Assembly (NCBI RefSeq): GCF_001435955.1
Contig: NZ_AYYT01000010.1
Location: 13,182 to 61,970 of the forward strand
DNA: 48,789 nt
Direction: 5' to 3'
From: Ligilactobacillus salivarius DSM 20555 = ATCC 11741
GTDB lineage: Bacteria; Bacillota; Bacilli; Lactobacillales; Lactobacillaceae
Made by a program: the position numbers and the translations under genes. How positions within the stretch are numbered: position 1 is the first letter of the stretch; every line of letters starts with the position of its first letter. Of this stretch, positions 10,533 through 19,912 are shown one piece after another. The notes under the pieces were generated by a model. The model saw only the letters and a list, made by a program, of their open reading frames with translations, ran no database searches and was not told the origin of the DNA.

Positions 10533-10567
10533 TAAAAAGCCGGGAAAACCTATTGGCTCCCCCGACT
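10533..10567 (-). terminator. terminator after tRNA-Arg
   Basis: A 10 bp stem with wobble pairs (10538-10547 with 10558-10567) is followed by five T on the minus strand. It lies between the tRNA and kup. Confidence 0.75.
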
Positions 10568-10604
10568 GTTTAACTTGCTATCTCGGTATATAACTTCGAT
10601 AAAA

Positions 10605-10678
10605 TGCACTCAATCGGATTTGAACCGATGACCTACCGCTTAGGAGGCGGTTGCTCTATCCAGCTGAGCTACGAGTGC
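10605..10678 (-). tRNA. tRNA-Arg (anticodon CCU)
   Basis: A full cloverleaf of 74 nt can be folded: acceptor GCACTCG/TGAGTGC (last pair G-U), D arm GCTCAGCTGGATAGAGC, anticodon stem ACCGC/GCGGT with loop CTCCTAA, T arm ATCGG-TTCGAAT-CCGAT and discriminator A. Anticodon CCT reads AGG. CCA is not encoded. Confidence 0.97.
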
Positions 10679-10704
10679 ATTGTTAATTATTGACAACACC
10701 ATAT

Positions 10705-10734
10705 AGTATAATAAATTAAACTTGGTTTAGTCAA
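10705..10734 (-). promoter_or_regulatory. promoter of tRNA-Arg
   Basis: TTGACT (10729-10734) and TATACT (10705-10710) on the minus strand are 18 bp apart, 27 bp before the tRNA. Confidence 0.7.
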
Positions 10735-10763
10735 TAATCATTAAATTAAAAATATTTATATTA

Positions 10764-11177
10764 CTAATATCCAGTTTCTAGATGTTTTAAAACCTTTTTA
10801 AAGTTATGTTTCTTTAACCAGCCCAAAGATATATTAGTTACTTTATTAGCTACAGCTTTCAAAAAATTAGATGTAACTTCTATTTGCTCAAATGTAACTT
10901 CTACTTTATCTTGAGCTAAACTCTTAAATTTATAGGTTTCTGTAACATGACTATCAGCTGTATCAGTAATATACTGAAACTTTGAGTAAGGGAGGACACT
11001 AGTAATTGTAATTTGAGCTTCATTATACATATCAATCTTAGTTAAATACGAATACCCTTGTAATTCATTCAAAGAAAGTTCCTGACCAGTTGTTTGAAAA
11101 ATATCATACAACGTTTTATCAGCAATTCTTTCAAACAAATATTTAGCTGAAACATGTAAAGTCGTTACTGCTTTCAT
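10764..11177 (-). CDS. DUF3284 domain-containing protein
   Basis: A 137-residue soluble protein with no signal peptide or membrane segment. Its pattern (MKAVTTLHVSAKYLFERIAD start, many beta-prone stretches, a basic amphipathic end LGWLKKHNFKKVL) matches the DUF3284 family of lactobacilli, whose function is unknown. The layout is reminiscent of a START-like lipid or ligand-binding fold, which is only a guess. Ribosome site GAGGTGA precedes ATG 11177. It lies 32 bp after the helicase gene and is probably co-transcribed with it. Confidence 0.75.
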   Translation of the reverse strand: MKAVTTLHVSAKYLFERIADKTLYDIFQTTGQELSLNELQGYSYLTKIDMYNEAQITITSVLPYSKFQYITDTADSHVTETYKFKSLAQDKVEVTFEQIEVTSNFLKAVANKVTNISLGWLKKHNFKKVLKHLETGY

Positions 11178-11209
11178 CCGCTCACCTCTAACTCTTACTT
11201 CGTCCTACT

Positions 11210-12490
11210 CTACTTATCTTTTTTACGTCCATGACGCTTGCCTTTATTTTTCAAATTACGCTTGCGCTTTTTCTTCTTCTTTTCTGTAGCCTTTTCTTCC
11301 TTACGAGTAGGCTTCTTATCTTTAATCTTTTTCTTTGTTGCTTTCTTATTAGGCCTTTCATCTTCTACTGCAACCAATGCTTTTTCAGATTCTGAAATTA
11401 ACTTTCCAGCATATAGTATACCTTTTTCTATCACAAAATCTGTTCCAGACATTAATTGTTTAAATAAACGCAAATCATGTTCATTACCCAAGTTAACAAC
11501 AATACCATCTGCACCCATACGACCAGTTCTTCCTGCGCGATGAATGTAAGTATTAGTATCCTTAGGTAAATCATAATTAACAACTGCTGGTAAATCAGGT
11601 AAATCTAATCCTCTAGCAGCTACATCAGTTGTTAAAACAAATCTTATTTCTCTTTTACGTAACTGTCTTAATGATTTTTGTCTATCTACTTGTCTTTGTT
11701 CACTAGACAAAATAGCTACTGGTACCTTCATATGAAGTAACTTTTCTGCCACATCACGTAAAGTGGCTGTTTGTTTAAAGAAAACTAAAGCATAAAAATC
11801 ATCAACATGCCCCAATCTTCTTAATATTTCAGTTCGTTTACGTGTTGGCGTTTCTATCATATAGTTAGTTACTTCACCACGTGTATTATCTTCTTTTCGA
11901 ACATCTATTTTTTCTACATCAACACCAAACCAACGATGCAATTCAGAAAGAATAGGCGCTTCAGTAGCAGAGAAAAAGCTAATTTGTGCTTCAGATGGAC
12001 AGTGACTAACGATTTCGCGTACATCGTTTAAGCTATCCTCATCACCTAACATCTCATCTGCTTCATCAATAACAATAGATTCAATTTTATGAAGCTTCAG
12101 TTTCTTTAGATTTATTAAATTTAACAATCTACCTGGAGTTCCAATAACTACTTCTGGATGCTTCTTTAGTTTTTCAATTTGTCGTTTTACATTGGCACCA
12201 CCTAACAAACCAATAACACTTAAGTCTAATAATTTAGCCCATGGTCTTATCGTATTTGTTAACTGTGCAGCCAATTCTTGAGAAGGAGCCATGATTAATA
12301 ATTGACTTCCATCTTTGGGTAATATTTTTTCTAGCAATGGTAATGAATACGCTAAAGTCTTACCGGAACCAGTTGGAGCTAAACCTACTACATTCTTTCC
12401 TTCAGCTAATTTTGGATACACATATTTTTGAATTAACGTAGGTTCAGTAAATCCTTCTTGACGGAATTGTTCTTCAAATTTTGGATTCAT
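11210..12490 (-). CDS. DEAD-box RNA helicase
   Basis: ATP-dependent RNA helicase of 426 residues. Motif I APTGSGKT is at residues 38-45, DEAD in VIDEADEML near 140, SAT in FFSATEAP, and motif VI HRAGRTGR in the second RecA domain. The last 60 residues are extremely Lys/Arg-rich, a likely RNA-binding tail. Members of this family act in ribosome assembly and mRNA turnover, especially in the cold. It most resembles the CshB/YfmL-like helicases, but I cannot choose between them. The oxidoreductase gene lies 18 bp upstream, so an operon is likely. Confidence 0.9.
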   Translation of the reverse strand: MNPKFEEQFRQEGFTEPTLIQKYVYPKLAEGKNVVGLAPTGSGKTLAYSLPLLEKILPKDGSQLLIMAPSQELAAQLTNTIRPWAKLLDLSVIGLLGGANVKRQIEKLKKHPEVVIGTPGRLLNLINLKKLKLHKIESIVIDEADEMLGDEDSLNDVREIVSHCPSEAQISFFSATEAPILSELHRWFGVDVEKIDVRKEDNTRGEVTNYMIETPTRKRTEILRRLGHVDDFYALVFFKQTATLRDVAEKLLHMKVPVAILSSEQRQVDRQKSLRQLRKREIRFVLTTDVAARGLDLPDLPAVVNYDLPKDTNTYIHRAGRTGRMGADGIVVNLGNEHDLRLFKQLMSGTDFVIEKGILYAGKLISESEKALVAVEDERPNKKATKKKIKDKKPTRKEEKATEKKKKKRKRNLKNKGKRHGRKKDK

Positions 12491-12508
12491 TATTAAAATT
12501 AATCCTTT

Positions 12509-13519
12509 CTACTCTTCTTCATAATCACTTGGAAATTCTATTTTCGCATAGTAACGTAATTTATACATTACTTTATTAACTTCAACTGACATAGCTAACC
12601 ATTCATCCGCAATATCTCTAGCTTCAAGACTATCTGGATTTTCTAATACATCAGCAAAATCTATAACTTCTGCTAACATTGGATTATTATCTGCTAACTC
12701 TGAAATAATTGTCTTTTCACCTTCGCCATTGACAATGTAAACTTCATTTAAATCTGCAGCATTATCCATAACAATTGTTTCTTTCTTACCATAGATTTCA
12801 CCAGGTAAATATGAGTTTGCAGTTTTACCAAATTGCAAAGTTACTTCGAATTGTGGGTAATTAAAAATTGCAATACCTTTTCCATCAATTCCATTATTTA
12901 GCTTTGTAGCATAGTAATTTACACTATCTGGTACTCCAAACCATGCTAGTGCATCATACACCATATAAACCCCTAAATCTTGTAAAGCACCACCAGCAAA
13001 ATCTGGTGAAAATACATTAGGATTCTTACCTTCCAAGAAGGCATCATATCTTGATGAATACTTCATGTAAGTCAAAGTTGCACCTTGAATTTCTTCCATT
13101 CCTTGTACAGCCTGTTGGACAGCTTTGAAGTTTTCTTCATGATAATGTCTAGCTGCTTCAAATAAAAATTGTTGTGGATGTCTTCTTAATACTTTTATTA
13201 ATTGTGACATTTCTTGTGGATTAGATGTAATTGGTTTTTCTACAATTGCATGTTTTCCAGCCATTATCGCAGCTTTAGCTTGTTCAAAATGAAGACTATT
13301 TGGAGAAGCAATATATACTACATCAAAACTATCACTTTGGAAAAAATCGGATAATCGATCAAAATATACAATATCCTCAGAATACTTGCTTCCAAATTCT
13401 TTAGCTCTCTTCATCCTTCTTGAATAAACAGCTGATAATTGCCATCTTTTTGTTGCATGAGCAGCTTCAACAAATTGGTCAGCAATCCATCCTGTTCCAA
13501 TAATTCCTAGTCTGAGCAT
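12509..13519 (-). CDS. Gfo/Idh/MocA-family oxidoreductase
   Basis: NAD(P)-dependent oxidoreductase of 336 residues. The N-terminal Rossmann fold has GIIGTGWIADQF (GxGxxA). EKPITSNPQEM is the family's EKP motif, whose Lys is catalytic. The C-terminal alpha/beta domain binds the substrate, usually a sugar or cyclitol. The promoter region carries two tandem LacI/CcpA-like operators, which fits sugar control. First gene of a likely three-gene unit with the helicase and DUF3284 genes. Ribosome site GGAGG precedes ATG 13519. Substrate unknown. Confidence 0.88.
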   Translation of the reverse strand: MLRLGIIGTGWIADQFVEAAHATKRWQLSAVYSRRMKRAKEFGSKYSEDIVYFDRLSDFFQSDSFDVVYIASPNSLHFEQAKAAIMAGKHAIVEKPITSNPQEMSQLIKVLRRHPQQFLFEAARHYHEENFKAVQQAVQGMEEIQGATLTYMKYSSRYDAFLEGKNPNVFSPDFAGGALQDLGVYMVYDALAWFGVPDSVNYYATKLNNGIDGKGIAIFNYPQFEVTLQFGKTANSYLPGEIYGKKETIVMDNAADLNEVYIVNGEGEKTIISELADNNPMLAEVIDFADVLENPDSLEARDIADEWLAMSVEVNKVMYKLRYYAKIEFPSDYEEE

Positions 13520-13551
13520 AATAATTCCTCCATATATAATTTATTACATTT

Positions 13552-13581
13552 ATCATACCAAAAATTACTGTTATATTACAA
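13552..13581 (-). promoter_or_regulatory. promoter of the oxidoreductase gene
   Basis: TTGTAA (13576-13581) and TATGAT (13552-13557) on the minus strand, 18 bp apart, directly next to the tandem operators. Confidence 0.5.
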
Positions 13582-13582
13582 C

Positions 13583-13610
13583 GTAAACGTTTTATTGTAA
13601 ACGTTTTATT
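13583..13610. repeat. tandem 14-bp repeat with LacI/CcpA-like operators
   Basis: GTAAACGTTTTATT occurs twice head to tail with no gap. Each copy contains the palindrome AAACGTTT, the core of LacI-family and cre operators. The pair abuts the -35 box of the oxidoreductase promoter and lies in the intergenic region shared with the divergent DUF4828-like gene. Confidence 0.75.
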
Positions 13611-13750
13611 GTTTCTGGTTTGTAACAAAAATAATGAATTATTTCATTTTAGTTATTATTTATTTTTTCTATTCCACAACCAAAAAAATAGTATATAATA
13701 GTCGGTAATAAGAGGTATTTAGTGTGTTTTTAAGTTTGGAGGAGTTGATA

Positions 13751-14116
13751 GTGGTGATGGAACGTAGGCACTTCGTTAGGTCTAAGTGGTTCTTAAAAGA
13801 TGGCATAAAAAATTTTTTTCACGCTAAGAAGAAACATAGAAAAAACAAAATTACTATTCCTGCATTTTATTTTGGAGTTTGGATGTTTACTGATGAAATT
13901 AGTAAACGAAGTCATCGCTTAGAAGTTGCGGATAATTTGGAAATCTTTATCGATGGCAAGCGTCTTCCCGGTAAGATCGTTAGTCTAGATAATCGCGAAT
14001 TATTGTTCCTAGATAATTATGGATATCATCTCCGTATAGATGCTGTTAATCAGCTTCCAATTAGTGTTTATGATGAAGCAGATGATCGTGTCTATCCTTT
14101 AGAAAAATTAAATTAG
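13751..14116 (+). CDS. DUF4828-like small protein
   Basis: About 121 residues. The basic N-terminal third (RSKWFLKDGIKNFF, KKKHRKNK) is followed by a compact beta-rich domain (FGVWMFTDE, LEIFIDGKRLPGKI, FLDNYGYHLRID). It resembles the DUF4828 family of lactobacilli, whose function is unknown. The frame opens at 13724, but the strong site GGAGGAG (13738-13744) puts the start at GTG 13751, GTG 13754 or ATG 13757; 13751 has the best spacing. A TATAAT at 13694-13699 may be its -10 box. It diverges from the oxidoreductase gene. Confidence 0.7.
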   Translation: MVMERRHFVRSKWFLKDGIKNFFHAKKKHRKNKITIPAFYFGVWMFTDEISKRSHRLEVADNLEIFIDGKRLPGKIVSLDNRELLFLDNYGYHLRIDAVNQLPISVYDEADDRVYPLEKLN

Positions 14117-14128
14117 CAATTATTTCAC

Positions 14129-14159
14129 CAGTCTTAGTTTTAAAAGACTGTTTTTTTTT
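14129..14159 (+). terminator. terminator of the DUF4828-like gene
   Basis: CAGTCTT pairs with AAGACTG and is followed by nine T. Confidence 0.85.
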
Positions 14160-14161
14160 AC

Positions 14162-14225
14162 AAAAAAATGTACCAACCTTCATTGTTAGTTCTTAACTAA
14201 CTTTTGAAAATTGGTACATTTTTAT
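14162..14225 (-). terminator. terminator of the glycogen operon
   Basis: A 13 bp stem (14164-14176 with 14211-14223) encloses a second hairpin, GTTAGT/ACTAAC (14185-14201). T runs flank both ends. It lies 2 bp beyond the amy stop codon. Confidence 0.8.
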
Positions 14226-16049
14226 TTATATAACTTTATATTCCCACGAGTCCAAAGTTAACTCATGTTGGAATTTTTGTTGAATATTTTGTGGTAGACA
14301 AAGGTATTCACAGTTCTCTGGTGAAATAATCTGTTTATATTGAGTTAAATTCAACCAATTATACACAGAATTACCTTGATCATCATATCTAACTATTGCC
14401 AAAGCTGGACAATGTGATCCTCTTGCAATAACAAATCCCAAACTACCTTCTTGTAATAAAATATTTTTCTTTCTTCTATCAACAAGTTTTTTTACTTCTT
14501 GTATAATTCTACTACTCTTCTCTTGTCCCCATGGGAAGAATCTACGGTTATCCGGATCAGCATCACCTTCAACACCTACTTCATCACCATAATAAATACA
14601 TGGAACACCAGGTAAATTAAATAGTATTCTGAAAGATTGAATTACTTTATCATCATCATTATGCAGAACAGTCTTAATTCTTTGGGTATCATGAGTTCCA
14701 ATATTATTCAAAGTATTAAGCCAAAAATCCCTTGGATAATTTTCTTGTAACTGTAAATATTCATTACAATATTTCTTAATATCTTGTGAACTCTTTACAG
14801 ACTCTAATAAATCCATTACAAAGATTCTCGTTGGATAACCCATAACACCTGTTAAATTATCTCCAACTGTATATTGACGACGTTCATCATACGCTATCTT
14901 ATTCGAAGCATCTTCCCAGACTTCACCTATCATTACTTGCTTATGATGTGAGTCCAAGTTTTTTCTAATTCCTCTAAGGAAATTCATTGGTAACTCGTCA
15001 GCAACATCTAAACGCCAACCATCAATGCCAAAATTATTCCACTTGGATAGTACACTTCTATTACTATCACCATAAATAAACTTCTGATATTCAGGATTAT
15101 CTTTATCTATCACCGGTAAATCTTTAATACCCCACCAAGATTTATAATCATCAGGATAATGAATAAAGTCAAACCACGAATAATAAGGACTTTCTTTACT
15201 TTGGGCAGCTCCAACATTTTTCCCATACGACCCACTGGCATTAAAGTAGATACTCTCTTTGCCCACATGGTTGAAAACTCCATCTAAAATCAAGTGCATA
15301 TTTTTCTTATGCATCTCAGTGATTAATTCTTTCAGATCATCTTCGTTTCCTATCATTGGATCAATCTTTAAGAAATCCGCAGTATCATAATGATGATTGC
15401 TACGAGATAAAAAGATTGGGTTCAGATAAATTGTAGTTACACCTAATTTCTCTAGGTATGGTAACTTCTTCAAGATTCCTTTTAAATTACCACCATAAAA
15501 ATCCCAACGTACAATCTCATTATTTTTATCACGAATATAATAAGGTTTATCAGCAGTAGTACCATAAATAAAGCTATTTGGCTTTCTTCCTTGAACTTCA
15601 CCATTAGGCAATCCATTTGCAAATCTATCAGGGAAAATTTGATAAACTACACCTTGGCGATACCATTTAGGACTTGGAACTTCTTCGTCAAAACATGTTA
15701 ACTGAAATCTCAACAAATCTGATTGACTACTTACTTGTTGAGCCATACCACCTTGACGTTTTTCCAAGTATGATCTACCATGGCTAGTTTCAATTTCAAA
15801 ATGATAGAAATATAATCCAGCTGTTCCAATTTGGAGCTTTACTTGATATAACCCATCATGATTTAAATTTTCTAAAGCATAAGGTACATCTTCTTCTCCA
15901 TCCTTGGTAAGAATTAAATTAACATAATGAATTTCTTCATTCTCATCTGGAAAAATTTGTATCCGCCATACAACTTCGTGACCTATTTTTACAGCTCCAA
16001 AAGGTTCTTTATATAAAGAATCCCAGGCATTATAAAGAATATGTGCCAT
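14226..16049 (-). CDS. amy: GH13 alpha-glycosidase (amylopullulanase/neopullulanase type)
   Basis: Intracellular starch-type hydrolase of 607 residues with no signal peptide. An N-terminal beta domain is followed by a TIM barrel with the GH13 motifs DGVFNHVG, GWRLDVADE (nucleophile Asp), MIGEVWED (acid/base Glu) and NIGTHDTQR (transition-state Asp). It likely debranches or trims glycogen-derived maltodextrins. It is the last gene of the glycogen operon, and its start overlaps the end of glgP. ATG 16058 lies against AAAGG with no spacer, so ATG 16049, 8 nt after AAAGGA, is the better start. In L. acidophilus the same position holds amy. Confidence 0.9.
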   Translation of the reverse strand: MAHILYNAWDSLYKEPFGAVKIGHEVVWRIQIFPDENEEIHYVNLILTKDGEEDVPYALENLNHDGLYQVKLQIGTAGLYFYHFEIETSHGRSYLEKRQGGMAQQVSSQSDLLRFQLTCFDEEVPSPKWYRQGVVYQIFPDRFANGLPNGEVQGRKPNSFIYGTTADKPYYIRDKNNEIVRWDFYGGNLKGILKKLPYLEKLGVTTIYLNPIFLSRSNHHYDTADFLKIDPMIGNEDDLKELITEMHKKNMHLILDGVFNHVGKESIYFNASGSYGKNVGAAQSKESPYYSWFDFIHYPDDYKSWWGIKDLPVIDKDNPEYQKFIYGDSNRSVLSKWNNFGIDGWRLDVADELPMNFLRGIRKNLDSHHKQVMIGEVWEDASNKIAYDERRQYTVGDNLTGVMGYPTRIFVMDLLESVKSSQDIKKYCNEYLQLQENYPRDFWLNTLNNIGTHDTQRIKTVLHNDDDKVIQSFRILFNLPGVPCIYYGDEVGVEGDADPDNRRFFPWGQEKSSRIIQEVKKLVDRRKKNILLQEGSLGFVIARGSHCPALAIVRYDDQGNSVYNWLNLTQYKQIISPENCEYLCLPQNIQQKFQHELTLDSWEYKVI

Positions 16050-18453
16050 GTTTTTCATCCTTTAATGGACTAATGTTCCAAATATCTTCAGCATAACGCT
16101 TAATAGTATCATCAGAAGAGAACATACCACCGTAAGCAATATTAACCAAACTCATTTGGTTCCAATGACGCTTATTACCATAAGTTCTATCAACCATTTC
16201 TTGGATATTTACATAACTTTCGAAATCTCTTAATACAAAATATTCATCATTGTATTTTGTAAGTGAATCAAAAATTTCTTGACCTTCAGCTTGGCAATTT
16301 GGAATTGTTCCATCTACAAAAGCATTTAATACACGACGAATTTCTTCATGATTATTGTAGTAATCATATGAATGGTAATTACCATTATTGTAGTAATCGT
16401 ATACTTCATCCTTAGTCAAACCAAAGATAAAGATATTATCTTCCCCAACATAATCTTTAATTTCAATATTAGCACCATCAAGTGTAGCTACAGTCAAAGC
16501 ACCATTAAGCATTAACTTCATGTTACTTGTTCCAGAAGCTTCTTTAGAAGCAAGAGAAATTTGTTCACTAATATTAGCAGCTGGGATAATCTTTTCTGCT
16601 AAAGATACACGATAATCTTCCAAGAATACTACCTTTAACTTATCGCCAATTTCAGGGTCATTATTTACCATGTTTGCAACTTCATTAATGCACTTAATGA
16701 TGGCTTTTGCATAGTAATAACTAGGTGCTGCTTTAGCACCAAAAATAAATACTCTTGGCTGGAAATCAGAGGCTACCTTGCCTTGCTTAATGTCTAGATA
16801 CAACTTAACAATATGCATCAATTTCAATAATTGACGTTTGTATGCATGTAGTCGTTTAATTTGAACATCAAAGATAGCATCTGTAGAAACTTTAATTCCT
16901 GTTTCTTTTTCGATAAACTTAGCTAATCTTTCTTTGTTCTTCAACTTAGCATTAGCAATCTGGTTCAAAACTTTATTATCATTTTGATGCTTCAATAACT
17001 TTTGTAACTTAGTTGGATCTTGACGCCATTCTGTACCAATTGCTTTGTCTAAAACTTTAGATAATTCTGGGTTAGCAATTTGTAACCAACGACGGTCTGT
17101 AATTCCGTTTGTCTTATTGTTAAATCTTTCAGGATACATTACATAGAAATCATGCAACACATCATCTTTAAGTAATTCTGTATGCAACTTAGCTACACCA
17201 TTAGTACTATGAGAACCAATGATAGATAAGTTAGCCATTCTCACTTGATTATCTTTAATAATACGTGTACGTTCGATCATATCACGTGCATATTGACCTT
17301 GTTTTTCTTCAACAAAACGACGATCAATTTCTTGAATGATTTGTAGAATACGAGGTTGAACTTGTTGCATGATATGAACAGGCCATTTTTCAAGGGCTTC
17401 TGCCATGATTGTATGGTTTGTATAACTCATTACAGCAACAGTTTGTTTCCAAGCATCATCCCAACTCATATGTTCTTCGTCCACTAAAATACGCATTAAT
17501 TCAGCTACACTCATAGCTGGATGAGTATCATTAATATGAATTCCAATATATTCACCAATCTTATTCATTGATTTATTGTACTTCTTAAAGTGACGAACAA
17601 TACTTTGGATACCAGCTGATACAAAGAAATATTCTTGTTTCAATCGAAGAATTCGTCCAGATTCCTTAGAGTCATCTGGATATAGAACAGATACTAAATC
17701 TTCAACTTCACGTCTTTGTTCAATAGTTCTGTATTTGGCTTCTTCTGAAGATGGAATTTCAGCATCCCATAATCTCATTGTATTAACAGTGCCATTTTTA
17801 TAGCCCACAATGGCAGTATCATACGGTACAGCTTTAATTAATTGTGCACCTTCATAAACTGGTTCAAGGTAACTTCCTCTGTCAACAAGATATACCTTTC
17901 CACCCAATCTAACTGTCACAGATTTACTTTCACGACGAATTTCCCAAGGATTACCACTATCAAGCCATTCATTAGGTAATTCAATTTGATAACCATCAAT
18001 AAATTTTTGCTTGAATAATCCATAACGATAACGGATACCATTACCATTTCCTGGAAGACCGTCAGAAGCTAAAGAATCCATAAAAGCAGAAGCTAAACGA
18101 CCTAATCCCCCATTACCAAGAGCCATATCTTTTTCTACTTCCGCAATTTCATCTAAATCGATGTCTAAATCTTTCAATGCATCTCTGACTGTTTCTAACC
18201 AACCCATATTGAGTAAATTACTCATTAATAAGCGACCTGGTAAAAATTCAATAGAGAAATAATAAATTTGCTTTTTACCATCTTCCATGTACTTCTTCCA
18301 AGTTTTACGCCAATAACGACTATAACTTGATCGTACAATTGAACTTAATGTTAAATAAAGTTCTTGAGGTGTTGCATCCTTTACATCTAAAGCATATTTT
18401 TCATCCAAACGATTTTTGAATTTTTCTTTAAAAACCTCTTTATTAAAATCCAT
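16030..18453 (-). CDS. glgP: glycogen phosphorylase
   Basis: PLP-dependent enzyme of 807 residues that releases alpha-glucose-1-phosphate from glycogen or maltodextrin ends. The PLP-binding Lys lies in EASGTSNMKLMLNG, and KQIYYFSIEFLPGR and NGGLGRLASAFMDS are conserved family blocks. Fifth gene of the operon: 28 bp after glgA, and overlapping amy by 20 bp. It puts the breakdown enzyme under the same promoter as the synthetic ones. Confidence 0.97.
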   Translation of the reverse strand: MDFNKEVFKEKFKNRLDEKYALDVKDATPQELYLTLSSIVRSSYSRYWRKTWKKYMEDGKKQIYYFSIEFLPGRLLMSNLLNMGWLETVRDALKDLDIDLDEIAEVEKDMALGNGGLGRLASAFMDSLASDGLPGNGNGIRYRYGLFKQKFIDGYQIELPNEWLDSGNPWEIRRESKSVTVRLGGKVYLVDRGSYLEPVYEGAQLIKAVPYDTAIVGYKNGTVNTMRLWDAEIPSSEEAKYRTIEQRREVEDLVSVLYPDDSKESGRILRLKQEYFFVSAGIQSIVRHFKKYNKSMNKIGEYIGIHINDTHPAMSVAELMRILVDEEHMSWDDAWKQTVAVMSYTNHTIMAEALEKWPVHIMQQVQPRILQIIQEIDRRFVEEKQGQYARDMIERTRIIKDNQVRMANLSIIGSHSTNGVAKLHTELLKDDVLHDFYVMYPERFNNKTNGITDRRWLQIANPELSKVLDKAIGTEWRQDPTKLQKLLKHQNDNKVLNQIANAKLKNKERLAKFIEKETGIKVSTDAIFDVQIKRLHAYKRQLLKLMHIVKLYLDIKQGKVASDFQPRVFIFGAKAAPSYYYAKAIIKCINEVANMVNNDPEIGDKLKVVFLEDYRVSLAEKIIPAANISEQISLASKEASGTSNMKLMLNGALTVATLDGANIEIKDYVGEDNIFIFGLTKDEVYDYYNNGNYHSYDYYNNHEEIRRVLNAFVDGTIPNCQAEGQEIFDSLTKYNDEYFVLRDFESYVNIQEMVDRTYGNKRHWNQMSLVNIAYGGMFSSDDTIKRYAEDIWNISPLKDEKHGTYSL

Positions 18454-18481
18454 GTTAACCCTCTTTCCTAAGCTATCCTTA

Positions 18482-19912
18482 TTAGACTAATTCATTATAC
18501 ATATTTAGATATTCTTGACTCGCTGTTTCCCAACTAAAATCTTGTGACATAGCTTGCTTTACAACTTTTGTCCATGCTACTGGCTCTGCATACAAACGTA
18601 ATGCTTCTTGGATTTCTTGCATCATATAGAAGCCAGAAAAATCGTGGAAACCAAATCCTGTTCCTTCACCAGTTACAGGATTAAATGGTTGAACACTGTC
18701 TTGCAAGCCACCAATTTGATGAACAATTGGCAATGTACCATAACGCATTGAAATCATTTGTGATAATCCACAAGGTTCAAATGCTGATGGCATTAAGAAC
18801 ATATCTGCCCCTGCATATATTCTTTGGGCCAATCCAACATCAAATGTAATAGCAGCTCCAACTTTGTCAGGATAAGTATCTGCAAAGTATCTAAAGTCAT
18901 GTTCAAAATTAGCATCGCCAGTTCCTAAAACTATCACTTGAACATCAAATTGAACTAAGTTTTGCATTTCTGAAACAACTAGTTGGAATCCTTTTTGAGC
19001 TGTTAAACGACTAACCATTGCAATCACTGGAACATCTTTACGTTGAGGTAAACCAAATTCCTTTTGCAAAGCTAGCTTATCTTTAACTTTGCCCTTTAAT
19101 TTTTTAGCAGAATAATTTGCAACAAGATTTTTATCTGTGGCAGGATTATTTCTTTCGTAATCAATACCGTTTAGAATTCCTCTTAACTTCCAATTATGCA
19201 TTCTCAAAATTTCATCTAACCCTTGTCCAAAGGCTTCAGTTTGAATTTCACTTGCATAAGTTGGACTAACTGTATTTACCTTATCAGCATACAGAATACC
19301 GGTCTTCATGAAATTAACAGCAGTATCAAAACGAACAGTTCCATCATCATAATATGAAGCATCTAAATTAAATAATTCTCCCAATACTTCACGGCCATAC
19401 TCACCTTGGAATTGTAAGTTATGAATTGTCAAAACTGTTTTAATGTTTTGATATGCATTAATCCATCCGTATTTTTCTTTTAATAAGAATGGAATAAATG
19501 CTGTATGATAATCATTTACATGTAAAATATCTGGAATAAATCCAATTTTTTCTAACATTTCAATAATTGCTTGTTGGAAGAAGGCCCAACGTTCGCCTTC
19601 ATCATAGTAACCATACAAGCCTGGTCTATCAAAATAATACAAGTTATCAATAAAGTAGTAAGTAACGTTATCCATTTCTAACTTTAGCACACCACAATAT
19701 TGATCACGCCAGCCAACTTTTACATAAAAACTTGTTACAAATGATAGTTGGCTCTTGTATTCTTCAGCCATTCCTGTAAAGAATGGAAGTACCACTCTTA
19801 CGTCATTATCAGTTGTTTTAGCAATTGTTTTAGGTAATGCCCCCATTACATCGCCTAAGCCACCTGTTTTAAAGAAAGGTGCACATTCACTACCGGCAAA
19901 TAAAAGTTTCAT
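18482..19912 (-). CDS. glgA: glycogen synthase (ADP-glucose, GT5)
   Basis: Transfers glucose from ADP-glucose to the non-reducing end of glycogen. 476 residues, the normal bacterial length. The N-terminal KTGGLGDV with Lys15 binds ADP-glucose. The C-terminal EPCGLSQMISMRYGT holds the retaining-GT catalytic Glu region, and ARLTAQKG the phosphate-binding loop. Its ATG shares one base with the glgD stop codon, so translation is coupled. Confidence 0.97.
   Translation of the reverse strand: MKLLFAGSECAPFFKTGGLGDVMGALPKTIAKTTDNDVRVVLPFFTGMAEEYKSQLSFVTSFYVKVGWRDQYCGVLKLEMDNVTYYFIDNLYYFDRPGLYGYYDEGERWAFFQQAIIEMLEKIGFIPDILHVNDYHTAFIPFLLKEKYGWINAYQNIKTVLTIHNLQFQGEYGREVLGELFNLDASYYDDGTVRFDTAVNFMKTGILYADKVNTVSPTYASEIQTEAFGQGLDEILRMHNWKLRGILNGIDYERNNPATDKNLVANYSAKKLKGKVKDKLALQKEFGLPQRKDVPVIAMVSRLTAQKGFQLVVSEMQNLVQFDVQVIVLGTGDANFEHDFRYFADTYPDKVGAAITFDVGLAQRIYAGADMFLMPSAFEPCGLSQMISMRYGTLPIVHQIGGLQDSVQPFNPVTGEGTGFGFHDFSGFYMMQEIQEALRLYAEPVAWTKVVKQAMSQDFSWETASQEYLNMYNELV

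Noticed and set aside
10505-10604. c-di-AMP (ydaO-type) riboswitch before kup
   Set aside because: The sequence GGGGGAGCC recalls a ydaO element, and kup is a usual target. But the space between tRNA and start codon is too short, the GGGTGAATC-type block is missing, and the bases form a plain terminator hairpin.
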